The position numbers were made by a program, and so were the translations under genes. The notes below the pieces were generated by a model. That model was not told the origin of the DNA. It saw nothing but the letters and a program-made list of their open reading frames with translations, and searched no databases. Shown in pieces: positions 1 through 7,423 of a stretch of 26,176 nucleotides of DNA. Source of the stretch: an uncultured Bacteroidales bacterium (GTDB lineage: Bacteria > Bacteroidota > Bacteroidia > Bacteroidales > WCHB1-69); assembly GCA_937949745.1 (NCBI GenBank), contig CALECM010000030.1, forward strand, positions 1 to 26,176, in the 5' to 3' direction. The stretch's first letter is position 1, and every line of letters starts with the position of its first letter.

Positions 1-519
1 TCGTGCTTAATGCTGTAATGAGTTATATCGTGAATGCTCTTGTGTTTTGAAGTTTAGGAACATATTTTGACTCATATCCGTTATCTTTTCTTGGCCGCAT
101 ACCTGACGGCATGCGTGGTTTTCGGGTGTGTTTTCGTGTTACCGGGCTGGAATGCCTGACGGCATTCATCGTTAATCGTGCTTAATGCTGTAATGAGTTA
201 TATCGTGAATGCTCTTGTGTTTTGAAGTTTAGGAACATACTTTGACTCATATCCTTTATTTTTCCTTGGTCGCATACCTGACGGCATGCGTAGTTTTCGG
301 GTGTGTTCTCGTGTTACCGGGCTGGAATGCCTACAGCATTCATGGTAAATCGTGTATAATGCTGTAATGAGTTATATCGTGAATGCTCTTGTGTTTTGAA
401 GTTTAGGAACATACTTTGACTCATATCCTTTATTTTTCCTTGGTCGCATACCTGACGGCATGCGTGGTTTGTCGGGTGTGTTTTCGTGTTACCGGGCTGG
501 AATGCCTACGGCATTGTCG
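1..519. repeat. Tandem array of 174-175-bp repeat units (about three copies)
   Basis: Units begin at 1, 176 and 350 with the same opening (TCGTG, then TAATGCTGTAATGAG) and differ at only a few bases, so the period is 175 then 174. The array starts at the window edge, so more copies may lie to the left. Each unit holds two short palindromes: CGCATACCTGACGGCATGCG (96-115, 271-290, 445-464) and AATGCC-TGAC/TAC-GGCATT (151-166, 501-515, degenerate at 326-340). Both share a CCTGACGG-like core. No convincing coding frame crosses the units. The array lies beyond the 3' end of murA. The paired palindromes resemble REP/BIME-type extragenic repeats, but a family assignment would be inference. Confidence 0.85.
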
Positions 520-781
520 GTAGAAAGAATATTATGGCAAATCTTCCAAATCTCTTTAGGGATTTTCCTTCCGGCATTTTCAAATTGCTGGATAATTGGT
601 CGCATACCTGACGATATGGGAATATGCTTTCCAAGGTGTCTTTGTATTTAAGGAAGTTAATGCCCACGGCATTGTCGGTTGAAAGATGATTATAGCAAAT
701 TATTTCCAAATCCCTTTAGGGATTTCCGCCTGGTAGCCATCAAATGCGGGATATGTTATTTCGCATGCCGTTAGGTATGCG
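501..781. repeat. Second repeat pair with palindromes, bordering the 175-bp array
   Basis: Bases 501-565 and 659-725 are diverged copies of one about 66-bp block. Each block starts with AATGCC-NAC-GGCATT, continues with GTCGGT and GAAAGA, and ends in a CTTTAGGGATTT palindrome. At 708-725 this is a perfect 7-bp stem (AAATCCCTTTAGGGATTT). Degenerate remains of the CGCATACCTGACG hairpin lie at about 601-620, and an inverted copy (CGCATGCCGTTAGGTATGCG) lies at 762-781, just past the murA stop codon. None of the hairpins is followed by a T-tract, so they are not classical terminators. Confidence 0.7.
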
Positions 782-795
782 CCCATTTCGAAATA

Positions 796-2106
796 TTATT
801 CTTCCCTTACGATTTTGGCTCCCAGCGCAACGAGACGTTCCACGATATTTTCATATCCGCGGTCGATCTGTTCGACGTTTTGTATGATGCTGGTCCCATC
901 GGCAGATAGAGCGGCGATCAATAAGGCTACTCCTGCGCGAATATCCGGGGAGGACATAGTGGTGGGGCGAAGCTTATATTTATGATTCAGGCCGATAACC
1001 GTAGCCCGGTGCGGGTCGCAAAGGATGATCTGTGCTCCCATGTCCTGTAATTTATCCACAAAGAACAAACGGCTTTCAAACATCTTCTGGTGGATCAATA
1101 CACTTCCTTTGGCCTGTATGGCGGTAACCAGCGCGATACTGATCAGGTCGGGCGTGAAACCGGGCCATGGAGCGTCGTAAATAGTGAGGATAGAACCGTC
1201 CATGTTGGTCTCGATTTCAAATTCATCCTGTGGAGGAATGTAAAGGTCATCACCCTGTTTTTCAAACTTTACGCCTAATTTGGAAAAAGTGTACGGGATG
1301 ATACCAAGGTTAGGCCATGAGCAATCTTTAATGGTGATCTCCGAATTGGTTACGGCTGCCATTCCCATAAAACTGCCCACTTCGATCATGTCCGGTAAAA
1401 TACGGTGTTCACAGCCATGTAGTTCCTCTACTCCCTCGATCGTCAGGAGATTGGAGCCGATCCCGCTTATCCTGGCTCCCATGTTATTAAGCATGTTGCA
1501 TAATTGGTAAACGTAAGGTTCACAGGCCGCGTTGTAAATAACTGATTTGCCTTTGGCCATAACAGCGGCCATGACGATATTCGCTGTTCCTGTTACGGAT
1601 GCTTCGTTCAGTAACATGCTGGTTCCTACAAGCGGATCTGCCGTAAGTTCGTATACAGTATTATCATTGTCATGGGAAGATATCCTGGCACCCAGCCGGT
1701 AGAAACTTTCGAAATGGGTATCCAACGGTCTTCTTCCGATTTTATCTCCGCCCGGTTTTGAAGCATAGGCTTTGCCGAAACGTCCCAGCAAAGGACCGAT
1801 TGTCATGATCGAAGCCCTTATGGTATTGGCTAAACGGAGAAATTCTTTCGTTTTGAGGAAATCAAGATCTATTTTTTCTGCCTGGAAACGGAAAATGGAA
1901 GAAGTAATCATATCAACCTGCACTCCCATCGCCATCAGGATCTCGATCAGGTGACGGACATCAGCTATGTTGGGAACATTTGAAATAATGACGGGCTCCG
2001 AGGTGAGCAAAGTCGCGCAAATCACCTGTAAGGCTTCGTTCTTCGCTCCCTGTGGTGTTATTTCCCCACATAACGTATGGCCGCCCTGTATGATAAAATT
2101 TCCCAT
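796..2106 (-). CDS. murA: UDP-N-acetylglucosamine 1-carboxyvinyltransferase (MurA), Asp-type active site
   Basis: This cytoplasmic enzyme catalyses the first committed step of peptidoglycan synthesis, transferring enolpyruvate from PEP to UDP-GlcNAc. The 436-residue length is normal for an EPSP-synthase-fold MurA. The N-terminal QGAKNE motif supplies the conserved Lys22/Asn23 pair. The catalytic loop reads KPGGDKIGRRPLD, and the residue equal to E. coli Cys115 is Asp121. DIRAG near the C-terminus carries the conserved Arg (E. coli R397). Cys-to-Asp MurAs are known in mycobacteria and Chlamydia and are insensitive to fosfomycin, so the same is expected here (inference). The start lies 3 bases after the phosphofructokinase stop, so the two genes are probably co-transcribed. 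No terminator is evident downstream, where the repeat array begins. Confidence 0.96.
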   Translation of the reverse strand: MGNFIIQGGHTLCGEITPQGAKNEALQVICATLLTSEPVIISNVPNIADVRHLIEILMAMGVQVDMITSSIFRFQAEKIDLDFLKTKEFLRLANTIRASIMTIGPLLGRFGKAYASKPGGDKIGRRPLDTHFESFYRLGARISSHDNDNTVYELTADPLVGTSMLLNEASVTGTANIVMAAVMAKGKSVIYNAACEPYVYQLCNMLNNMGARISGIGSNLLTIEGVEELHGCEHRILPDMIEVGSFMGMAAVTNSEITIKDCSWPNLGIIPYTFSKLGVKFEKQGDDLYIPPQDEFEIETNMDGSILTIYDAPWPGFTPDLISIALVTAIQAKGSVLIHQKMFESRLFFVDKLQDMGAQIILCDPHRATVIGLNHKYKLRPTTMSSPDIRAGVALLIAALSADGTSIIQNVEQIDRGYENIVERLVALGAKIVREE

Positions 2107-2109
2107 TTT

Positions 2110-3351
2110 TTAATCTTGAGGTAATACTACCGGGAATTCGTGATTGAACTCGAGACGGAATGGTGATCCGATAATATTGGTCAGGTAATCAATATATTGA
2201 TCGGTGAAATAGAATTCATTGGAATCGTAGTACCCTTCCGGTAAAGCAAAATTACCGATATTCCCCATATCGATCGCATCGGTGTGGAATTCTTCCAGTT
2301 CGGTGTAAGGAACAATATCTTTCATGACCGGCATTTTACCGTAGTCCTGGCGCAAAAGCAGATCGACAACTTTATCGGCCAGCGTAGAGGTAAGCCGTCT
2401 GTCGTATTCATAGCATTTCCCGGAACGGGGAATATAACCGGATATTTGTCCGCGCGCTTCAATTCCCAGTTTCTTGGATATTTCGGAAGCGATAACACCG
2501 CTTATTCCACCGAAACGGGGATGACCGTATTCATCCAGGTCGGGACTGGCATACACCATATCGAGTGATTCTTTTTCATCATTCCACCAGCGTACACCTT
2601 CGGAAACCGCGATAATAAGGCTCCGTTTCTTGGATCGCATAAATTTTTCCTTGACTTGTTCGAAAAAGAAATCCTTTCTCTCTTTGGTCATTTCTACTTC
2701 CGGCACCAATGCCATTTGGGCACCACCGAAAATAGCCGCGCCGGTCAACCAGCCTGCGTCCCTTCCCATCACTTCCAGTACCATAATGCGCTGGTGAGAT
2801 TCATTGGTCGTATGCAACTTACTGCATAATTTTTTGATTGCCATGGCTCCCGACGGGAAGCCCGGGCATAATACCGTTTCGTAATCTTTACCCTGATAAT
2901 GGTGCAGGGATTTGGTACGCAAATCGTTATCTATGGTTTTAGGAAATCCGATAACCGGGATCCCATATTTTTCGTACATTTTCTTAGCAGCCCCGTTGGT
3001 ATCATCTCCTCCGATGGTAACCAGTACATCGATATGGTATCTTTCGATATTGCGTATGATCTGCGGAGAGCGGTCCTCGGGATGTTTCACACTGGGAAAC
3101 GGATTGGTTCTGCTGGAAAGGAGGGCGGTACCGCCGTAAATGCCATTATATGCCGTGTTGGTAAGATCCACTACCTGGCCGTCGCCGAGTAATCCTTTCC
3201 ATCCTTTCTGGATCCCGTATACTTTGAATCCTAACATGGAAGCCCTGTTACGGACAGCCTCAATACTTGAGTTAATGGCAGGAGTATCTCCGCCTCCCGA
3301 TAAAATAGCCAGAATTTTACCTGAAAATAACTTGTCTGTTCTCATTCTCAC
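2110..3351 (-). CDS. pfp: Phosphofructokinase, pyrophosphate-dependent signature
   Basis: This 413-residue PFK-family enzyme phosphorylates fructose 6-phosphate to fructose 1,6-bisphosphate in glycolysis. The nucleotide/PPi loop is SGGGDTPAIN (18-27). The donor-specificity motifs are GGDDTN (114-119) and PKTIDND (137-143), followed by MGRDAGW (195-201) and a GYIPRSG segment in the sugar-phosphate site. ATP-dependent bacterial PfkA has GGDGS and PGTIDND. Asp and Lys at these two places are the established marks of PPi-dependent enzymes, which work reversibly and spare ATP. The second Met (residue 3) is an equally possible start. The gene lies 49 bases downstream of the DUF4197 lipoprotein and 3 bases upstream of murA, and I see no -7 box of its own. 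Confidence 0.9.
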   Translation of the reverse strand: MRMRTDKLFSGKILAILSGGGDTPAINSSIEAVRNRASMLGFKVYGIQKGWKGLLGDGQVVDLTNTAYNGIYGGTALLSSRTNPFPSVKHPEDRSPQIIRNIERYHIDVLVTIGGDDTNGAAKKMYEKYGIPVIGFPKTIDNDLRTKSLHHYQGKDYETVLCPGFPSGAMAIKKLCSKLHTTNESHQRIMVLEVMGRDAGWLTGAAIFGGAQMALVPEVEMTKERKDFFFEQVKEKFMRSKKRSLIIAVSEGVRWWNDEKESLDMVYASPDLDEYGHPRFGGISGVIASEISKKLGIEARGQISGYIPRSGKCYEYDRRLTSTLADKVVDLLLRQDYGKMPVMKDIVPYTELEEFHTDAIDMGNIGNFALPEGYYDSNEFYFTDQYIDYLTNIIGSPFRLEFNHEFPVVLPQD

Positions 3352-3400
3352 TTGTAGCTATAGATATGTTATGATTTCGAGCAATATTACTTTTTATGTT

Positions 3401-4093
3401 TTATTTAAATATCTCTTTCAAAAGAGTCGTTTTCCTGTGGGTGGGATCTGTGCGTATTTTTTGCTCTTCCAATCCCATTTCCGTAAGAAGATGATTTACC
3501 ATTTGCCGGGTTATTTCCTGGTTCAGGTCAATGTTTACGGGTTGCGTCGTATACTGGGCATAGGTTGCCAGTATCTGGTTCCAGGTTGCCGATGCCTGTG
3601 TTTCATTCATCTTGATCTGTACCCAGGGTTTTAGGTTGTCAATAAGATAAACGGTTTTATTGGATCTGAAATATTCAGTGGCGACCCTGGAAGAACCGTT
3701 GATAAAATAATCCGGGTCATAGAATGTTGTCTGGGTAATGGCTTCGCCGAAAACCGTCCTTACCTGGTCTCCTGTCCTTTCGGCTGCCCTGTTAAGACGT
3801 ATAATCAGGGAATCAACGGTAGACTGTTGTCCGTATTTTGCCAAAGTATCGATCACGGGTGTGGTGGCTGTAGGCAGATTGATCCGGTAAGCGGCATTAT
3901 TATAGTAAGTATAACCGCCGGGTACCGAAAGATGGGCATTGGCCGTATCACGTGCCAGGTTAAGGCATTGTTTTAACGCGGTTGATTTTTCGCTATCCGG
4001 ATAATATTTTTCGGCAAAGTCGCCGGAATCATCATGGCAGGAAACAAAAAAGACCGCCATAAAGAGAAACGGCAATAATGTTATTTTTTTCAT
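3401..4093 (-). CDS. DUF4197-family lipoprotein
   Basis: This 230-residue protein has a lipoprotein signal peptide ending in the lipobox FVSC (Cys19) and is therefore probably anchored in the envelope. The rest resembles the DUF4197 family: a segment with GGYTYYNN and INLP, a VDSLIIRLNRAAER stretch, TQTTFYDPDYFINGSS, a VATEYFR motif, then helices to the C-terminus. The family has no established function. An in-frame Met lies 8 codons further upstream (4117), but that start would fall inside the promoter -7 box at 4115-4122. The Met at 4091-4093, which opens MKKITLLPFLF, gives a normal signal peptide and is preferred. The gene is probably first of an operon with phosphofructokinase and murA. 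Confidence 0.85.
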   Translation of the reverse strand: MKKITLLPFLFMAVFFVSCHDDSGDFAEKYYPDSEKSTALKQCLNLARDTANAHLSVPGGYTYYNNAAYRINLPTATTPVIDTLAKYGQQSTVDSLIIRLNRAAERTGDQVRTVFGEAITQTTFYDPDYFINGSSRVATEYFRSNKTVYLIDNLKPWVQIKMNETQASATWNQILATYAQYTTQPVNIDLNQEITRQMVNHLLTEMGLEEQKIRTDPTHRKTTLLKEIFK

Positions 4094-4114
4094 TATAAAA
4101 TTAAATTTTGTTGG

Positions 4115-4122
4115 CAAAGATA
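4115..4122 (-). promoter_or_regulatory. -7 promoter element for the DUF4197-pfp-murA operon
   Basis: The minus strand reads TATCTTTG, a match to the Bacteroidetes TAnnTTTG element, 21 bases before the preferred ATG. It lies two bases from the oppositely directed -7 box of birA. No clear -33 TTG was found at the usual distance. Confidence 0.6.
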
Positions 4123-4124
4123 AC

Positions 4125-4132
4125 TATTTTTG
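4125..4132 (+). promoter_or_regulatory. -7 promoter element for birA, giving a probably leaderless mRNA
   Basis: TATTTTTG ends four bases before the birA ATG (4137). With the usual -7 position, transcription would begin at or within a base or two of the start codon. The upstream half of this promoter overlaps the leader of the divergent lipoprotein transcript. Confidence 0.6.
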
Positions 4133-4136
4133 CCGA

Positions 4137-4886
4137 ATGAATCAGGACCCGTTCATATTTATTCAGGAGGTTTCTTCCACCAATGATTACCTGTCTTCCA
4201 TCGTCCTGGATAAAAAATTAAATGACAACGAATTGGATAACTTCACGGTCGTATATGCAGATTGGCAGACGGCCGGAAAAGGTTTATCAGGCAACAAATG
4301 GGAAAGCCGGCCTAAAGAGAATATTCTGGCCAGTTTCTATATCAAGGAGCCGGTATCGCCTTCAAGGCAATTCTTTATTAATATCGCTTTTGCTTTATCG
4401 GTGAGGAAAATGCTTTCCCGGCATCTTCCGTCGGTAAAAATAAAATGGCCGAATGATATTTATGTCCACGAAAAAAAGATGGCCGGCATATTGATCGAAC
4501 ATGCCATACAAGGCAATGAATTACGATATAGTATCGCCGGAGTCGGCATCAACCTTAATCAAACCCGTTTCGATCCTCTTTTAACAAAGGTAACCTCCCT
4601 TAAACTGGAAACAGGCTATGAGTATGAAAGAATCACGTTGCTCAAGCAATTACATCAAATATTAACTGGACATTATGCGGGATTTTTGACAAAGGAAGAT
4701 TTTGATATTCTTCTGAAAGAATATTATGGGAATTTATATAGGATAAAAGAATTCCATACTTATGTTATACATGGCACTCGGATGGAAGCGATGATAACCG
4801 GGGTGGATGAATACGGCCGCCTCTCTCTTGAAGATAGGCAAGGGCGGCAATTTATTTGCGGTTATAAAGAAGTGGTATATATTTAG
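4137..4886 (+). CDS. birA: Biotin--[acetyl-CoA-carboxylase] ligase (group I, no DNA-binding domain)
   Basis: This cytoplasmic enzyme makes biotinyl-AMP and transfers biotin to the lysine of biotin carboxyl carrier domains. The 249 residues cover the catalytic and small C-terminal domains only. The glycine-rich biotin/ATP loop is AGKGLSGNKW (46-55), KWPNDIY (103-109) has the catalytic lysine, and GVGINLN lies at 135-141. There is no N-terminal helix-turn-helix, so it should not repress biotin genes as E. coli BirA does. The ATG is fixed by the adjacent -7 box. The 3' end overlaps the convergent membrane protein gene by four bases, with interlocking stop codons (TAG on this strand, TAA on the other). 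Confidence 0.93.
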   Translation: MNQDPFIFIQEVSSTNDYLSSIVLDKKLNDNELDNFTVVYADWQTAGKGLSGNKWESRPKENILASFYIKEPVSPSRQFFINIAFALSVRKMLSRHLPSVKIKWPNDIYVHEKKMAGILIEHAIQGNELRYSIAGVGINLNQTRFDPLLTKVTSLKLETGYEYERITLLKQLHQILTGHYAGFLTKEDFDILLKEYYGNLYRIKEFHTYVIHGTRMEAMITGVDEYGRLSLEDRQGRQFICGYKEVVYI

Positions 4887-6346
4887 GGCAATTCATTTAA
4901 TTCATTCTCTTGCGGATCAGGTATTCCATTTTGATCCTCCTTACTCTTCACGGATAATATGGTGATCGTGGCGAAAGCCGCCCAATACGGCAACGAAAGC
5001 TTATCCGTATCAAGGAAATTATTAAGAACTCCATGGATAAAATAAGTAATTAAAGCCAGGAGCATACACAAACACAGCAGTCGTGAAAATTTGTCTTTTG
5101 ATTGGATATAGGTCTTAATTCCATAGAAAAGGGCCATAAAGACCAAAGCCAGGACCGTAAGTAATCCGATGATCCCCGTTTCGGCAAAAGGTCCGATATA
5201 TTCGCTGTGGGCATTTCCTCCGTCGCCGAAATTAGTGGAGATGATGGTTTTGTACTTACCTTTCTGGAAAGGGGCGTAAACAAATTGATAAGTTCCCGGA
5301 CCCCATCCCACAATCGGCCTCTCTTTGATCATGCCCTGGGCGGCCACCCAGCGATTTAGCCGTTCCACATTGGAAGCGTCGGTTGTGATATTGGAAATGG
5401 ATTGTATTTGCTCTTTAAGATTCCCGGATGAATCCTGGGTATTACGTCCCATTTTGTATAGGATATCGTCCGCAAATAGAAAGAATGCCGCACCTAGGAT
5501 CACGCTTCCCAGTACCACCCAAGATAATTTGATACGTAGTTTGAGCAGGACCAGAACGCCTATTGCCCCGATCATGCTGAGCCAAGCCGCGCGACTGAAA
5601 GAAAAATAAAGTCCCGTGGCGATAATTACGGAAAGAATGATATAAAAGAGACGTTGTGTTTTATTATTGCCCGGCAGAAAAATAAAGCCGGCGGAAATAG
5701 GAAGGAAGAACGCCAGTACCGCTCCGTAGGCAGTATGGTCATTGTAAAAAGGCGACATAACCCAGTGACTTGAGAACATAGAGAAACCGAAAGTGGCATG
5801 CCTGAATGTGGTATATAATACTACAATAGCCAGTCCGACTGCATAGCAGTTGAAAAATGTAATAATTTTCCGGGTGTTCTTGCTGAAAAATTGGAGGATC
5901 ACAAAAAAACAGGGAACGATAAACCATATTTTGGATATCAGGAATTTAACGGATACGATGGGTAATTCACTGGAAATGGACGTAATAAGTATCCAGGCCA
6001 AATAAATATAAATACCTATGGATATGGGATGTGTAAAGAGCTTCCGTTTTACCGGAAGGTCATATAGAAGGCGGAAAATGAAAAGCAAGGTGATGGCAGC
6101 CATGATGATCTCGGCCGGCAGGGAAAGGTCCACATCCATCCGGGTGAATTCTCCCATAGGTACGGAGAGAGGCGTGAGGAAAGCCAGGATATACATGAGC
6201 CAGTCCAGCCTGTAAAACATCAGGTATACAATTACTACTACAAGGGAGATCCAGGGGAATATCAGAAATTCCTTTAAGATCGCCACACAATTTAACAGGA
6301 TGAAGGCAATACAGCAAGCAAAAAAAATGAATTGCTTTTTTTTCAT
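4883..6346 (-). CDS. O-antigen ligase/polymerase-like membrane protein (Wzy_C family)
   Basis: This is a 487-residue polytopic inner-membrane protein with about ten or more hydrophobic segments from residue 5 onward. A large soluble loop (about 295-380) lies between the later membrane helices. Wzy_C/WaaL family marks are present: FSRAAW (250-255, conserved Arg), RPIVGWGPGTY (343-353) and NAHSEYIGPFAETG (378-391, conserved His). Members either join O-antigen to lipid A-core or polymerise repeat units, and sequence alone does not decide which. It starts immediately after the stop codon of the Wzz-like gene, which suggests translational coupling and a shared role in surface polysaccharide assembly. 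The C-terminal tail is charged and cytoplasm-like. Confidence 0.85.
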   Translation of the reverse strand: MKKKQFIFFACCIAFILLNCVAILKEFLIFPWISLVVVIVYLMFYRLDWLMYILAFLTPLSVPMGEFTRMDVDLSLPAEIIMAAITLLFIFRLLYDLPVKRKLFTHPISIGIYIYLAWILITSISSELPIVSVKFLISKIWFIVPCFFVILQFFSKNTRKIITFFNCYAVGLAIVVLYTTFRHATFGFSMFSSHWVMSPFYNDHTAYGAVLAFFLPISAGFIFLPGNNKTQRLFYIILSVIIATGLYFSFSRAAWLSMIGAIGVLVLLKLRIKLSWVVLGSVILGAAFFLFADDILYKMGRNTQDSSGNLKEQIQSISNITTDASNVERLNRWVAAQGMIKERPIVGWGPGTYQFVYAPFQKGKYKTIISTNFGDGGNAHSEYIGPFAETGIIGLLTVLALVFMALFYGIKTYIQSKDKFSRLLCLCMLLALITYFIHGVLNNFLDTDKLSLPYWAAFATITILSVKSKEDQNGIPDPQENELNELP

Positions 6347-7399
6347 TTAAGAAATGGATTTCTTTTCCCGCCTCCTGGAATTAAATTCCGGTGAATTGCG
6401 AATATTTTCCATAATCAGGAGAATGATGATTGCCACGATCAGGGTAGCGATCGTGGAAGTAATCATAATGATCGATTTTTTTGGATAACTTTTTTTATCC
6501 GCCGGGATTGCTTTTTCAATGACGAATTTAACAGGCATCCGGGATTCCATATCCACTTTGGCGTCCATCATTTTGGATTTGCATAAAGCCTGGTATTCCC
6601 TGAAGTTATATTGTAATTCGCGTAAAGCTTCCGATTGAGGTCCCCACGTCGCCAGTTTATTTAATTCCTGTTGTAAACGCTGCATGCCCGCAGTATTTCC
6701 TTGTGATACGGCAATGGCATATTGCTGGGTAACCCTTTCCGATTGTGTTTCGAAATCGAAGACACCGTGTTCCATAATGATCTTGAGGGAATCATCCACC
6801 CTTTTTATTTCGTCGGTAACATCTTCAAGTTGTTTTTTCAGGATGAAGTATGCCGCCGTAGCCCGTTCCCGTTCGATTTTATTTTTTACCGTGTCCAGTT
6901 GCCGGGATACTTCATTAGCCATATTAGCCGCCACAACAGGATCATGGTCGGTAACGGTAATGGAAATGGCCCCGAATTCGGTCCTTTTTATTTTCAGGTT
7001 ACCGATAAGGCTTTTGTAAAGTTTGGTTTCCCAATATTTGGCATTCGTATCAATCTTATAATATTCTATCAGGTTGAATTTTTTGATAAGGGCATCCTGA
7101 ATATCCCGGGAGTTCAGAATCTGCATCATTTGCTCGGTCTCTTCTTCAATACCGTAAGCCTTGATCTCCAGCCTTTCATTATAACTATGTTCGTTGGTCA
7201 ATATTTTGGATAGGGAATTGGTCCGCGGAGCATATATAATGGTCGTGGCTTTGAATTTAGGCTTGATAAATAAGCTTGTAGAAAAGAAAAAGGAAAGTAC
7301 GGCTGCTGCAATACAAACAATGAGCAGCGGATAGCGCCACTTCCATAAGAAACGTATCAGGCTGAACGAATTATAGGAGTTTTTTTTATTTTCTTCCAT
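6347..7399 (-). CDS. Wzz-type polysaccharide chain-length regulator
   Basis: This is a 350-residue polysaccharide co-polymerase. TM1 spans about 24-45, a large periplasmic region is rich in predicted coiled coil (about 150-275), and TM2 spans about 309-331. It is preceded by the Pro/Lys-rich stretch PADKKSYPKKS that is typical of Wzz proteins. No C-terminal tyrosine-kinase domain follows, so it is a Wzz-like rather than a Wzc-like protein. It would act with a Wzy-type polymerase to set glycan length, which fits the abutting O-antigen ligase/polymerase-like gene. The aspS stop lies 24 bases upstream with no promoter visible between, so the gene is probably expressed from the aspS operon. Family identity is firm, but the exact glycan is unknown. 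Confidence 0.88.
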   Translation of the reverse strand: MEENKKNSYNSFSLIRFLWKWRYPLLIVCIAAAVLSFFFSTSLFIKPKFKATTIIYAPRTNSLSKILTNEHSYNERLEIKAYGIEEETEQMMQILNSRDIQDALIKKFNLIEYYKIDTNAKYWETKLYKSLIGNLKIKRTEFGAISITVTDHDPVVAANMANEVSRQLDTVKNKIERERATAAYFILKKQLEDVTDEIKRVDDSLKIIMEHGVFDFETQSERVTQQYAIAVSQGNTAGMQRLQQELNKLATWGPQSEALRELQYNFREYQALCKSKMMDAKVDMESRMPVKFVIEKAIPADKKSYPKKSIIMITSTIATLIVAIIILLIMENIRNSPEFNSRRREKKSIS

Positions 7400-7423
7400 A
7401 AATAATGTGGGGTTTTTAGGTTG

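Noticed and set aside
460..651. 63-codon open frame in the repeat array
   Set aside because: It spans a repeat junction, is Cys/Ile-rich without any motif, and is not kept by the other repeat copies.
1..790. CRISPR array
   Set aside because: The units are 175 bp and repeated throughout their length, without short repeats separated by unique spacers, and no cas gene is present.
4094..4117. Eight-codon N-terminal extension of the DUF4197 lipoprotein
   Set aside because: The start would overlap the promoter -7 element, and the shorter form has a normal lipoprotein signal.
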